From contig NC_080570.1 in NCBI RefSeq assembly GCF_030247185.1, positions 118,014,689-118,078,688 of the forward strand: a stretch of 64,000 bases of DNA, read 5' to 3'. This document shows positions 32,231 to 44,261 of this stretch, one piece after another. Made by a program: the position numbers and the translations under genes. This DNA is from Malaya genurostris. Its lineage: Eukaryota; Arthropoda; Insecta; Diptera; Culicidae. The notes beneath the pieces are model-generated. The model had not been told where the DNA came from and made no database searches. It saw only the letters and a list, made by a program, of their open reading frames with translations. The stretch's first letter is position 1. The number at the start of each line of letters is the position of its first letter.

Positions 32231-33680
32231 TAAGCATAATATCTACGTACATGTTCATGTTCCTTGTTTTTTAAATCAAAGTCGATGGAATTGTATAGAG
32301 AAATATTAGAAAGTTCAAATAATGACTAATGAAGAAGAAGAAGAAGAAGACTAATGATTAAAGCTTGTACAATTTTTATTATTTATAAATGTATCAAAAA
32401 TTACTGATTATTATTCTACATATATGGAAATCCTTATCCAACCGAATCTTCACCTACATGCGCACTACCAATACTAACAATTTGCTTGCAGTCTGGATCT
32501 GCATTAAAATCCATTGAACAGCTTTTAGCATCACGAATAGCTATTACATTTTCCTTCTAGTCCAATTTCTACTATAGTCCGTCGAACACAAACATTCGAT
32601 AGAGGAAATTACACTTTATTTTCATATTAATTGCTCCGAAAACTTTTCCACGGAATGACCTGACCCTTCTTAGCGATAATTTGAATAATTGAAATATTTC
32701 TTTCGCTCAGTATATTATCACTGTACGGGTTTCAATGAATAATTAGAACTGCTATCAGATTTCATCTGTTGAATACTCAATTCTGAAATGGGTGTTTTAA
32801 ACAATAATAGAATGCTAAAAGAAACTAATAATACATTTTTCACCATTGGACGACGTTAACTTTGTTAATTTGCAGAATCCTCACTCAAGTTTCGAAATCA
32901 ATATGCAGTTTATTAGTTTAATACAATCTTAAAATGACATTGACAGGTCGTTTGCTCGTTTGGAATGACAACGTTTATTCCAAACGAACAGCTGACGTCA
33001 CTCTAGTTTAAGGCACTCTACTTCAAACAAACGGCTTGACATCAGTTAGGGTGGAAACTAGGTTATGTTTGGCATCTAGCGAAAATGACATTAGGCAGCG
33101 CATCGTACTCCCAGTGATGCCAACTCTCCAAACTGTCTACACACTAAATTTCTCTTCCGATGTTCGGTAAGTAAAACATTATTTTCACTAGATGAACTGT
33201 ACAATCGATCCAATTCACAGTCATCTGCCAATAAACTATCGGATTTCGGTAAATCCTATACAAATATGACGGAACATTCGCTTTCTATTTACTGACATGA
33301 TTTGTTTGTTTCAATTCAGTCGAAAATTTTCCAATTCTCATTGAATCTATTACTCATAATTATTATTTATTCAGTAAACATTACTGACCTCTTCGGTGAG
33401 AATCATATCTGTCGAATTGATTTATTTTCGGAAGTGATGAAGTAAAAACTCAGTTTTGCATCGAGAAAATTGGAACGCTCAACGACATTCGACCTGTCAA
33501 AAACAGTGTTGCCAAAAAGATACCAGCAACAAAAATCACCCTTTATATTATAATTTGAAACTAATTCGAACCGATATTCAAGGAAGTTATTAGAGATAAT
33601 TTCATGTCAGCTTGGGCACTGGGCAGCAATGGGAGTTTTAGAAACTTGAATAGTAAAGGCGAAGGAAAGTAAGGTCAATG
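32231..33680. other. AT-rich DNA after the P-type remnant
   Basis: It contains a GAA run (32332-32350). No right terminus of the P-type element was identified. Around 33142 a cacactaaatttc motif recalls the family C terminus, but the interior does not match. A minus-strand stretch near 32460-32520 has a short open segment with no recognised family. Confidence 0.35.
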
Positions 33681-35400
33681 TTTTCAATTACATTTTCGCA
33701 GATGCTCTCAGAATGAAATTGTCTTGGATTGACAAAATCCCGCACCACTTTAGTTTACTGCCGGATAAATAGTTCTCACAGATCTCTAAAAATAAAACTC
33801 GAACTGCAACAACCAATCCGGGAGGTAATGTGCCATGAAAAGGCAAAGACATGTCGGAATCCCAACGTTATGAAGCAGCACTTTTTACCCTCTATACGAA
33901 CAAACTTTCCTACATTGCAGTCTTCTCGTCTCGTCTTCCATCGCATGTTCATTAGAATTAATCGTTCCGAAACTTGTGCATCTGCTCGCAGATTGTGCGC
34001 CACCCTCGAAGGAAGAAGGATTCTTCGCCAGACGACCACAATAGGTATGGTAATTATGCGGACCAATTATCCGCTGATGATATCGCGAGATTTTACACGA
34101 TTTGATGAATTGTCTGATTGGACCGATTGGGCGGGGTAGGGTGATTAATTGCAGCGTCGAGGTTCAATGAGCTGTGCTCAATTTGAGCGTTTTCCGAACT
34201 GGCTGGCACGTCAAGTTACCCTTGGAATGATGGTGCGGTGACCGAGGAAACGGGGATACACACTGAAATTTTCCTGTGATGATTTCGCGATGTTACACGA
34301 TTAAAGGGTAAAACTTTTCGTCGCATGCTAGTAAATCGCGGAACTCACTAAAATATTAAGAAACAATTCAATCAAATGCCTCAGTTGGAAGGGAAATCTG
34401 TGTGCCGAATAGATTATTTTTCAATTCGCCCAAATTCCATCCGTCCGTTTGCCTAGGATATGTCTTTGCATGATCTGCCGAAGACTTTATCCTTGCTCCG
34501 GAATGATATAGAGGAAGGCCGAAAAAAAAAGCAGTAGCAGCAGCAGCAAAAATCCCAAATCATATTTACTTAATCGAGTGTGAATAATTTAAACGACCCG
34601 GCCGCAGTTCGGAATAATGGGAGATTTATTTCTTCGCCGAGCAGATTCTCGTGACAGGAAAGGACTTCCGATATTGGCCGTTCGCTGCGGTTTGTTTGAA
34701 GAGGCACTGAATCACGCAAATCGGTGAAATGGAAAAACTGCGTCCTTCTGCTGCTACTGCTAGCGTCAATGTCGATTACGGTGTGCTGCATGCAGGAACA
34801 GATCGGCAGGCAGTAAGACAAGTAGGCGGTGACAGCTGCAGACAGTTGGCAAACTCTTGGAAGGATTGTCGTATTGCGTCTTCAGCTCTGGCAGTGATGG
34901 AACCATGAGCTGAATACGAATCATCGGTTTATGAGGTTCTGGCATGCTCGCTGTTCTGTCCTCTGCCGCTGGGGCCCCGAAGAAAGGCTTTGATGTTTGA
35001 TTTCGACGGGAGCCGTCGAGGCGTCGATGCGCTCTGAATGCAATTCTTTATACGGAACCATATGGAAAAGAAAAAAGTGGCTACCCGCGATTTGGGATGA
35101 AACATCTCTCGTCGATTGAAATCTTGTTTGAAATTCTTGGTTTCGGGACATTTGCCGAACGTAGCAGTCGTAAATTGCAATGTGAAAAGTGAATCTGCAG
35201 CTTTGATTCAGTCAAGGGCAATGATGTATTGTTGGGAACTTCAAGGCAAAAGGACGATCTTTTTGAATAAACAAGAAACGTGACATTTGACTATTTTCAT
35301 GTCGATTCTTATGTCTTTTTTGTTTACTAAAGCCTGCTTAGTTTGAATGTCGTTTAATCTGGAATCAAAACTGGATTCGTGCAAGCGACATGACAGTACT
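33681..35400. other. Unique GC-richer island
   Basis: About 1.7 kb free of the window's repeat families, with a short AGC run near 34531-34548. Overlapping frames of 76-136 codons exist on both strands with no recognisable domain. Candidate ancestral intron, enhancer or divergent exon; I cannot tell which. Confidence 0.35.
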
Positions 35401-35429
35401 TAGCCTGTGATTCATTCCGCGAGCAATGA

Positions 35430-35468
35430 ATAGGCATCATTACAATGATGTGGTGTAATGATGCCTAT
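35430..35468. other. Perfect 15-bp stem hairpin
   Basis: The arms ataggcatcattaca (35430-35444) and tgtaatgatgcctat (35454-35468) pair perfectly around a 9-base loop. This is too short for a canonical miRNA precursor. It may be the core of a small palindromic MITE. Confidence 0.6.
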
Positions 35469-35841
35469 CTCATGTATATAATATTGTGGTATTCTATTCA
35501 AAATTTTTCTCTTCGATTTTTGAAAGAAACCAAGAGATTGTTTGTGCATTAACTAGTATAACATACAGAATAAAACAGTGCTTTGATTGCGTAGGTCATC
35601 CTTAAGAAAACGAAGTGGGTTCACTATTATATGCACTTCCGGCACCGGAACCCAAGAACCGGTGTAATCATAGACGGTTCGTACGGCCATTAACTAACAT
35701 GTCATACAAACTCTACTAGTACGCATTCTAAATTACGATTTAAATATAACAAACAGCATCCGAAAATATGCAGTAATTTTTGGTAGGACCATAAGACCTT
35801 TCATTTGACCCTAAGATTGGGAATAACGGTTTGGAGTCCAG

Positions 35842-37510
35842 TTTATAATTTTTTTACGGTTTTTGTTCCGCCAGTTTAAGTGACGGTGTACAATATTGAA
35901 CACACTTTCCCCTTTAACTCCGGAACCGGAAGTCAGATCCTTATAAAATTCAGCAATTCCGTATGGGACCGTAAGACCTTTCATTTGCATCTAAGTTTGT
36001 GGAAATTGGTCAAACCATCGCTGAGAAAAGTGAGTGAGATCCATTTTGGTATATATGACTACTATTCTCGGAACTTCCGGAACCGGATACCGGGAACCAG
36101 GATAGCCGGAATCGGTTTGTTTAGTTGCCTACTGTTAATGACTATCGATTTGTGTAGTTTTGCGACTAGTTTAGAAATTTTTTTACTTTATTTTTACGTT
36201 TCGTCTTTGACTCATCAGTGCAGAGCAGTTCAAATTGAACTGCTTAGTGCTAAACTCGGCAGTTCAATTTGAACCGCTAAGCAGACGTAAAGTTTCTGCT
36301 ACTTACAGAACACTTTTTGTTTTGCAACGAAGTGCAATGTCTTTTCTGACGTGCCGAACGAAAACGTGTTTTCGACTATTTCTGGCCGATGCAGGTATGG
36401 TCATTTAGGGGTTAGCCAAATTTTGTGCTAGGGCACATAACCGTTTTCATTATTTTTACGTTTCGTCTTTGACTCATCAGTGCAGAGCAGTTCAAATTGA
36501 ACTGCTTAGTGCTAAACTTTTTTACGTTTTTTGTTTCGCCGGTTTAAGAGACGGTGTACAATATTACCCTATAACTCCGGAACAGGAAATGGGATCCGGA
36601 TGAAATTCAGGAATTCGGTATGGGACTACGAGACCTTTCATTTGAATCTAAATTTGAGGAAATCGGTTGAACCATCGCTGAGAAAACTGAGTGAGATCCA
36701 TTTTGGTATATATGACCACTATTTCCGGTGCTTCCTGAACCGGATATCGGAAACCAGGATAGCCGAAATCGTTTTATTTAGTTGCCTACTGATAATAATT
36801 ATCGATTTGTGTAGTTTTGAGACCAGTTTAGAAAAATTTTTACGTTTTTTGTTTCGCTGGTTTGAGAGACGGTGTACAATATGTAGCACACTTTACCCTA
36901 TAACTCCGGAACCGGAAGTCGGATCCGGATGAAATTCAGGAATTCCGTATGCGACCACAAGACCTTTTATTTGCATCTAAGTTTGTGGAAATCGGTCAAA
37001 CCATCGCTGAGAAAAGTGAGTGATGTCCATTTTGGTATATATGAACACTATTTCCGGTACTTCCGGAACCGGATACCGGGAACCAGGATAGCCGGAATCG
37101 GTTTGTTTAGTTGCCTACTGATAATAACAATCGATTTGTGTTGTTTTGAGATCAGTTTATAATTTTTTTACGTTTTTTGTTTCGCCGGTTTAAGAGACGG
37201 TGTACAATATGTAACACACTTTACCCTATAACTCCAGAACCGGAAGTCGGATCCGGATGAAATATAGGAATCCCGTATGCGACCACGAGACCTTTCATTT
37301 GAATCGAAGTTTGTTAAAATCGGTTCAGCCATCTCCGAGAAAACCTAGTGAGATTATTTGACACATACACACACACACACACACACACAGACATTGCTCA
37401 GCTCGATGAACTGAGTCGAATGGTATATGACACTTGGCCCTCCGGGCCAATTTTCACTACTCGGTTTTTCAAGTGATTGCATAACCTTTCTATATGAGAA
37501 AGGCAAAAAG
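35842..37510. repeat. Mosquito satellite-like repeat, about 325-bp units
   Basis: Four units begin near 35853, 36519, 36838 and 37167, each starting with a T-run and tacg-ttttttgttt. They then carry gacggtgtacaatat, actccggaaccggaagt, gagacctttcatttg and aaccaggatagcc blocks. The first two are 666 bp apart because of the insert at 36188-36518; the others are 319 and 329 bp apart. The array ends in a CA microsatellite (37367-37389), a ggtatatgacacttggccct block and ctttctatatgagaaaggc, an end typical of a repeat common in culicine genomes. The frames of 77-133 codons in successive units encode similar peptides only because the units repeat. Confidence 0.75.
36188..36518. mobile_element. Insert bounded by 69-bp direct repeats
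   Basis: Positions 36188-36256 and 36450-36518 are identical (ttatttttacgtttcgtctt through gctaaact). The 193 bp between them are unique. The block interrupts the first satellite unit. A reversed version of the inner motif (cagttcaatttgaacc) follows the first repeat. It may be a small element with terminal direct repeats or a local duplication. Confidence 0.55.
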
Positions 37511-37589
37511 GTAAAAAGTTGAAATACACTCATTCCCCAAACTTGAATTTTGTGAGTTTTTCATGCAATAATATAGCAAAATCTTTTCT

Positions 37590-37808
37590 ACACTCGATTA
37601 CTGATCACTCGGTAATCCATGATTCGAACCCGATCGCTTTTGCCGAACCAACAGCAAAATTGCTGCTGACAAGTTCGGCAATTATTGACAGCTCAGGATT
37701 GCTGGAAGTCTCAGTAATAATACATTTTGCCGAGACGGTTACCCAGCCCTCGGCTGTGCAAATCTCGGCAATTATTTCGCCGAGATTCAGCAATAAAATT
37801 TAAGTGTG
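37590..37808. repeat. Family C fragment, right end
   Basis: Ends ttaagtgtg at 37808, the inverse of the family C terminus. It contains ctcggctgtgcaaatctcgg and gccgagattcagcaat motifs. Confidence 0.5.
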
Positions 37809-37907
37809 TAGCTCGGCATATTGAAATGCCGAATTAGATAGGTAAATAGCGTTTTTTACAGAAGTTTGGCATAATATTATACTGAATTTGTAAGTAAGCA
37901 ATAAATA

Positions 37908-39209
37908 GAGACTGTCCCAGAAAGTATGGACGCAACCAAAAGTCGCTGCCATTTCGCAATGGTTCAGAATCTGTCAATTTTTATGGCTGCGTCCTGTTGT
38001 TTACACTCTTCCCTAACCACTTGGGCAGTTGTTTATTCGTTTTCATTAGTTTGTGTCGAAATGCGTGGACTTTCAGCAGAACTACGTCGAAAAATTGTGT
38101 ACAAATGGTGTACAGAACGCGGACTGTCACTGAGAAAGATAGCAAAAATGGAAGAAGTAAGTGATAAAGCCGTGAGAATTGCAATCAGGATGTTAGGTGA
38201 GGATAACACCTTTCAGGATAAACCGAAAACGGGTCGAAAAAAAGGTCCTACTAACCCTCAGTTGGATAAACGTATACTGAAGGCGTTCGAGCAAAAGAAG
38301 GAGGTTTCAGTTCGGATTGTGGCCAAAAAAGTGGGCACTTCGAAGTCAAATGTTCTTCGTGCTAAAGAATCTTTGAATCTTCGAACCTATAAGAAGTAGA
38401 AACAACCAAAACGTAGTCCAAAACAAGAAGCATCGATCAGGCTGAGGGTTCGAAAGCTGTACAATACGATTCTTGCTGGAAATTTGAACTACATAATCAT
38501 GGACGACGAAACCTACGTGGAACTCGATTACAAATTCTTGCCGGGACCACAATATTATACAGTGCGAGAAGGGCAAGTGTTAAACCAGTCCGAGACATCG
38601 ATTGAAGTCGAAAAATGTGGTAAGAAAGCTGTGATCTGGCAAGTAATTTGTAGCTGCGGTAAGATTTCGAAACCCTTCATCACCACTGCTTCAATGAACA
38701 GCGAAATATACATCAAGGAATGTTTACAAAAACGACTTCTACCCATGATTCGAAGCCACAAGGATCCTGTTGTCTTCTGGCAAGATCTTGCTTCTTGCCA
38801 CTACTCGAAATCAACGGTAAAATGGTACACTACCAAAAATGTCTCTTTCGTCCCAAAAGACATGAATCCACCAAATTGCCCACAACTTCGACCAATTGAG
38901 GAATTTTGGGCATTAACGAAGGCACATCTTAGGAAACATGTCTCGGCAGCCGAAACCATTCAACAGTTCGAAAAAAATTGGAAAAAAGTGTCAAAACTTG
39001 TCGCCAAAAAGTCTGTACGGAATTTAATGAGGAACGTTCGCAAGAAGGTGCGCCAGCTAGTCTACAATGGCTAAGTAGCAAATGTTGAGAATAATATCCT
39101 GTTGTTGTAGTCTAATATTATAAGTTTATCGAATAAAATTTGAATATCTAACACTTGTGAATTATTTACAGCGAAATCAAAGTGCGTCCATACTTTCCGG
39201 GACAGTTTT
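37908..39209 (+). mobile_element. ITmD37E transposon, structurally complete
   Basis: A 1302-bp element flanked by TA (37906-37907, 39210-39211). Ends gagactgtcccagaaagta and the inverse tactttccgggacagttt share a 24-bp inverted core, actgtccc-gaaagtatgg and on to gcgca-type sequence. Size, TA duplication and DD37E catalytic spacing match the ITmD37E family described from mosquitoes. It encodes one transposase with a single nonsense codon. The copy at 14394 is a decayed relative. Confidence 0.9.
38061..39074 (+). pseudogene. ITmD37E transposase with one in-frame stop
   Basis: From the ATG at 38061 (MRGLSAELRRKIVYKWC) one frame runs to TAA at 39072-39074, 337 codons, broken only by TAG at 38397-38399. 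The decayed copy at 14552 has CAG at the matching place, so a single C-to-T change explains the stop. The N-terminal half has paired helix-turn-helix motifs (LSLRKIAKMEEVSDKAVRIA; VRIVAKKVGTSKSNV). The catalytic half has Asp in IIMDDETYV, Asp in FWQDLASCHYS and Glu in RPIEEFWALTK, with 37 residues between the last two. This enzyme would cut and paste the element at TA sites in the nucleus. The upstream ATG at 37926 lies in the same frame but within the 5' leader and is not favoured. Confidence 0.9.
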
Positions 39210-39289
39210 TATACTAAAATCAGCAAATCCGCTTAACCGAAATTTCGAACAATATAACAAGTAATAATTACCAACTAACAAATGTAGGA

Positions 39290-39649
39290 GTGCCGAGATT
39301 CTAAGTAATTATACATTTTGCCGAGACTATTACCGAGCACTCGGCTGTGCAAATCTCGGCATTTTCGGCCGAGATTCAGCAATATCTGACTGTTTAGCAG
39401 TTATTTTTGTTGTTGTCAAAAAAAACCTGCTAGAGAGCATGATTGTTGAATGACAGTTCGTTAGTTATTTTCAAACATCGTATTTTTTTTGAAAAAGTAC
39501 AAGTTTCAAATCATTCGATAAAGCTAAACTTCAAATGACAGTTTTTCATTTATTTGTTTCGCGAATTACCATATGGATTTTATATTTGACACTTGAATCT
39601 TAAATAACTTTCAAGTCAAAACCACAAGTTTTCGATTGATACTGGAAAC
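39290..39649. repeat. Family C and MITE fragments beside RTE
   Basis: 39290-39395 carries family C subterminal motifs (gtgccgagattcta, cactcggctgtgcaaatctc). 39534-39649 matches the interior of the GTCCCACGAC MITE (tgacagtttttcatttattt, gaattaccatatggattt, acaagttttcgattgatact). It stops at ttgcaattcg, where RTE sequence starts. The shared ttgcaat suggests a microhomology junction. Confidence 0.5.
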
Positions 39650-42480
39650 TTGCAATTCGTGATTCATACGCCGTCTCCACGTTCCGTCTTCCATCTGCAC
39701 TCCGCCATGGATGGTTCTTAGTACCTTTCTTTCGAAAACACTGAAGTCGCGTTGGTCCTCTGCCAACATAGTCCAGGTCTCGTGGCCATAGAGAACAACC
39801 GGTCTAATGAGCGTTTCTGAGTCCAATATACGCACGATTCCCTGCCAAAATACGTCTCTGTTCTTCTCTGCTGGTGTCATTATAGGCGGTCATCAGTGAG
39901 CCCAGATACACGAACCCGTCAATCACCTCGATATCGTCACCGTCTATCAATAATCGTGGTGGGAGCCTCTTCCTCTCATGTATTTTGTTTTTGACACATT
40001 TATGGCCAGTCCGATACGCCTAGCTTCAGCTTTCAGCCCGATGTAGGTTTCCGTCATCTTCTCAAGGTTACGTGTCACAATATCAATATCGTCAGCGAAG
40101 CCAAAAAGTTGTACGGACTTTCGGAAGATCGTGCCACTCGTGTCGATCTTCGCTCTTCGAATCACACCTTCCAGGGCAATATTGAACAAGATACAAGAAA
40201 GTCCATCACCTTGCCGGAACCCTCTCCAAAATTCGAAGGGACTCGAGAGCGTCCCAGATACTCGAACATAGCACATCACTCTATCCATCGTTGCTTTAAC
40301 CAATCGCGTCAGTTTATCCGGGAAACCGTATTCGTGCATGATCTGCCATAGCTGTTCTCGATCGAATTCCTTAGCTATTGGTGATATACGACGGCAAAGG
40401 ATTTGGGAGAGTACCTTGTAGGCGGCGTTCAGCAATGTGATTGCGCGGTAATTGCAACAGTCTAGCTTATCGCCTTTTTTGTAGACGGGACATACCACTC
40501 CATCCATCTATTCCTGCGGTAGAATCTCCTCCTCCCAAATCCTAGAAATCATACAGTGCAGCGCTCTAGCCAGTGCCTCTCCTCCATGTTTGAGCAGCTC
40601 GCCTGGCAACTGGTCATTGCCCGCGACTTTGTTGTTCCTCAGCTTGCCGATCTCCTCACTTATCTCCAACAGATCAGAGGCTGGGAATCTGTCGTCGGCT
40701 GAGCGTGCACCCAGATTGATTCCTGTACCGTTCTCTGTATCTTGTGCTTCGCCATTCAGATGCTCGTCGTAGTACTGCTTCCATCTGTCGATCACCTCAC
40801 GTTCGTTCGTGAGAAGGTTACCACTGGTATCTCTGCACATTTCGGCCTGTAGCGTGTAGCCTTTACGTGAGCGGTTCACCTTTTCATAGAACTTCCGTGT
40901 GTCATTTGCGCGGTACAGCTGTTCCATCGCTTCGCGATCTTGGTTTTCCTGGTGGCCCTTTTTCTCCGGAAAACAGTTATCTGTCTGTTCCGTGCCTGTC
41001 TGTATCGTTCCTTGTTCGCCCTCGTACGGTGTTGCATCATCCTTGCCCTTGCTGCATTCTTCTCTTCGACCAACTGCTGACATTCGCCGTCAAACCAGTC
41101 ATTTGCTCTATTCGATAACCTCGTACCTAGAACGGTTGCAGCAGTGCTACTCACGGCGGACCTTATGTTCCTCCAGCCGTCTTGAAGAGTCGCCGCGCCA
41201 AGCTGCTCTTTCGTTGGTAGCACTAGCTCCAGTTGTTGCGCGTATTCCTCTGCAGTACGAATGCTACGTAGCTGCTCGAGATTGAATCCCGGCGTTACTG
41301 TGTGACGAGTATTGTGCACCGTCGTTAGTTTTGAGCGCATACAAACCGCGACAAGGTAGTGGTAAGAAAAATGTTGGCACTGCGATAAGTGCGGACATTG
41401 ATGACGTCGGAGAAGAATCGCCCGTCGATGAGAACGTGGTCGATTTGATTTTCCGTATGTTGATCAGGTGATCTCCAGGTGGCTTTGTGGATATCTTCGC
41501 GGGGGAAGAAGGTGCTTCGAACTACCATTCCTCGGGAGGCTGCAAAGTTTACGCATCGTTGACCGTTGTCGTTTGTTACCGTGTTCAGACTCTCCAGCCT
41601 GATCACAGGCCTGTACATTGCCTCCCACCCTACCAGAGCATTCATGTCCGCCGTGGACAGCTGTCGTAGGTTCGTTCCAGCTGCGCGTAAAATGCTTCCT
41701 TCTCGTCGTCGGGTCTCGTCTCATGTGAGCAGTGCACGTTGATGATGCTGTAATTGAAGGAACGGGTCTTGCTCTTCAATATGCGTATCCTATCACTGAT
41801 TGGCTGCCATCCAATCACGCGCTGGCGAATCTTGCCCAACACTACAAATCCCGTTCCTAGAACGCTGGTTGTGCTACAGCTCTGGTAGAATGTAGCCGCT
41901 CGATGCCCACTTTTCCACACCTTCTGTCCCGTCCAACAAAGTTCCTGCACTGCTACGATATCGAAGCCGCGGATTTGAAGCTCATCATACAGCATTCGGT
42001 CGTATCCTGGGAAGCCAAGCGATTTGCAGTTCCATGTGCCAAGCTTCCAATCGTAGTCCTTTGTTCGTTGCGTAGGTCTTTGCCGATAATTGCGAGTCGT
42101 ATTTATTTCTTGCTTGTGCGTAACATGTGTTTTCCGGGCGGCTTGTTAGGCCTGCATCAACCTCCTGTCACGCCGTAGGGCCATCGTGTCAGCACTGTTT
42201 AGAGTCTCATACTGACTCAAAATGGAGAACAGACGTTGTTTCGAGCCGCCCCATCATGGAGAACATACGCTCGGGTAGGCTCGCTCTCTGTAAAGAGAAG
42301 ACAAGTCCCTCCTTACCTGTCAGCATACGACCAAGGTCCCACCCGATATTTTCTATGGTTACTCGTACCCCAGCCGGCACCGCGAGGAGGTAGAGGTAGG
42401 AGTTACTGGACAAGAGGCTAAGAACAACTTTGGGCCCTGAATTACGCATTGTCCAGTCGTTGACCAACCAATATTGTTAC
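39650..42480 (-). mobile_element. RTE-type non-LTR retrotransposon, copy 1
   Basis: Minus-strand element covering the end of the reverse transcriptase region (left) to the 5' leader (right, about 42060-42480). It is truncated at the 3' side relative to the copy at 54360-56831 and has at least three internal deletions. No target duplication was found. It has more of the 5' part than copy 2, including the start of the endonuclease. The right limit is approximate. Confidence 0.8.
39655..42050 (-). pseudogene. RTE polyprotein (endonuclease and RT), broken
   Basis: Reading right to left: the endonuclease starts at about 42045 with LGTWNCKSLGFPGYDRM (catalytic Asn) and continues through VAVQELCW (catalytic Glu), LGTGFVVLGK, a shortened DMNALVG segment and NQIDHVLIDGRF near 41440. 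A linker region follows, with NDWFDGECQQLVEEKNAARA and FYEKVNRSRKGYTLQAEM near 40840. The RT follows with KVLSQILCRR, YGFPDKLTRLVKATM, GDGLSCILFNIALEG and the FADDIDIVTRN catalytic box near 40080, then KVLRTIHGGVQMEDGTWRRR. About 150 bp encoding the first catalytic Asp of the RT (FKAAYD in copy 2) is deleted at 40357, and about 55 bp are lost near 39820. Frameshifts are numerous. The order EN-RT with this C-terminus fits the RTE clade. Confidence 0.85.
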
Positions 42481-44253
42481 CAAATGAAACAAATTTGGCA
42501 ATCTCAACTTCTTAATCATAAATGTGTCAAAATGCTATGTGATTTTTTAAACACGTAAAATAATCCTAATAGTCTTGAACTAAAATATCCCTGGGGAAAT
42601 CCATTTTACTGCAATAATCCAAAGAGACAAAGAAAAATACGATTCAAGACGATTGTCACTTCACCCATGTTTTTGAACGGAGCTCAAATCAAATCAAAAT
42701 TAGATAGTTTGCTATGGAATCGGATGAGTCGTCGTCCTCTCCTTACGTAGGTGGGAGCAGGGATTCTTTTATCTTTTCTAGTGAAAGGCTCAAGTGTTTG
42801 GTTTCAGTTGAAATGGTATTAACTCCAACGCACATTTTCCTATTATTTAATCAACAGGAAACGTTTGCGTGTCATCAATCTTAAAGATCATTTGACAGTT
42901 CGATTGTCAAAAAAGAACTCATTCCTATGCTTCAATGCTATTTTATTCGATTGAATAGTAAATTCAAACTGAAAGTAACAAATGAATTGAAACTTGAAGA
43001 GCTTGTTCAAATTACATAAATACCCTTCTTCGAAATGAGTAAATTCAATACCTTCCGACTCATTTGATCGGCCAACAGGTCGAAATAATTCTTCACGCTC
43101 TTCCAATAGCAAATCATTCGATTTCCAGCTGTGCTTCCCAGCTAGACATCTTTAATCTCATAAATAATAGAGAATCAATTTAATTAGGTTTTCAAGCACG
43201 TTCTTCAGTTTAATTGCGGTGTTTGTGGTTTTTCTCAATTTTCCCGTGCCATTGGGTGTGAGGCGAAGGCATAAATAGAAACACACAGTCATGATACAGA
43301 CAACAATGCTCCTCCTCGGAAGAACAACGTTCATTCATTCGACCGGGAAGCAACTCAAATGGCTAAGAATTCCCGATGCGAAAGGATACGACCCGTTCCC
43401 GGGTGGTGGAAGTCGAAACCAAGAAGCAAATCTTCAGCAAGAAATAAGTAACAGCGGCATCTGCTCTCGCTCGTACGTTTGCGATTCGGAATCGAACCGC
43501 TTTTAGGGCCTCCTCCCTCTCACGGTTCCCTCAATTAAAGCGTAAATTGTGTGCCACCGCACCGAAGTACACCGAGCGTGCTGGAAGAGCGAATTTTAAT
43601 AGGTTGTCTCCATTTCGATCCCCGTTGTTGGAATGAGGTCAGACATGAGCTTCTCTCAGAATGATAGTAAATTACTCTGTCAGTGGGATTAACGCAGTTC
43701 AAGTCCGGGTTCCGCGAGTGAATAATCAATGAACACGAGAGCCAGAGTCGCTGTCGAACAATCGTTCACTTCGCACACGAATCACTCCTTGATCCAATAT
43801 TTGTTTCTTGAGCCACCTAGATCCTTTTTCTATACTTACTTGCTAGGGATGCTAGAATAATCTGGAAATTTCATCAAATTAACTGGAAAATACGAACAAA
43901 TCATAATCTTGTTAATTTTATTTACCTATAACTGGTTTAAAAGTATCTCAATAATTTACACTTTCATTTGAATCTGAGCGCATTCTACTAAAAATTTTCT
44001 AAAAGTGTGTAAACTTAGATTTAAAGTAAAGTTTTGAGATACTTTTTAACCAGTTATTGGATCATGTTTTCCTGTAAATGTAACCACATTTCAAATAATT
44101 TTTCAACTAACTTTCTAGCGGACTTTACACGAGGATCGGTATTGTCATTATCACCAAGTAATATTATTTTCAATGAACTTAAAAGGAAATTTCAAATAAT
44201 TATCGTGTAAAGGCTTCTTCTAAGTACTTCTTAAGTATTTATTTCATAGGTGT
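42481..44253. other. Unique island without recognised gene
   Basis: 42480-43860 shares no repeat with the window and is moderately GC-rich around 43290-43800. The remainder is AT-rich. Short frames (64-74 codons) have no domain. Confidence 0.35.
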
Positions 44254-44261
44254 ATCTAGTT

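Noticed and set aside
35880..37162. Three similar proteins that look like a tandem gene family
   Set aside because: They follow the satellite units exactly. Similarity reflects the DNA repeats, starts and stops fall at unit-independent places, and no domain is present.
40109..42421. Plus-strand frames of 60-128 codons
   Set aside because: Antisense shadows of the minus-strand RTE coding region.
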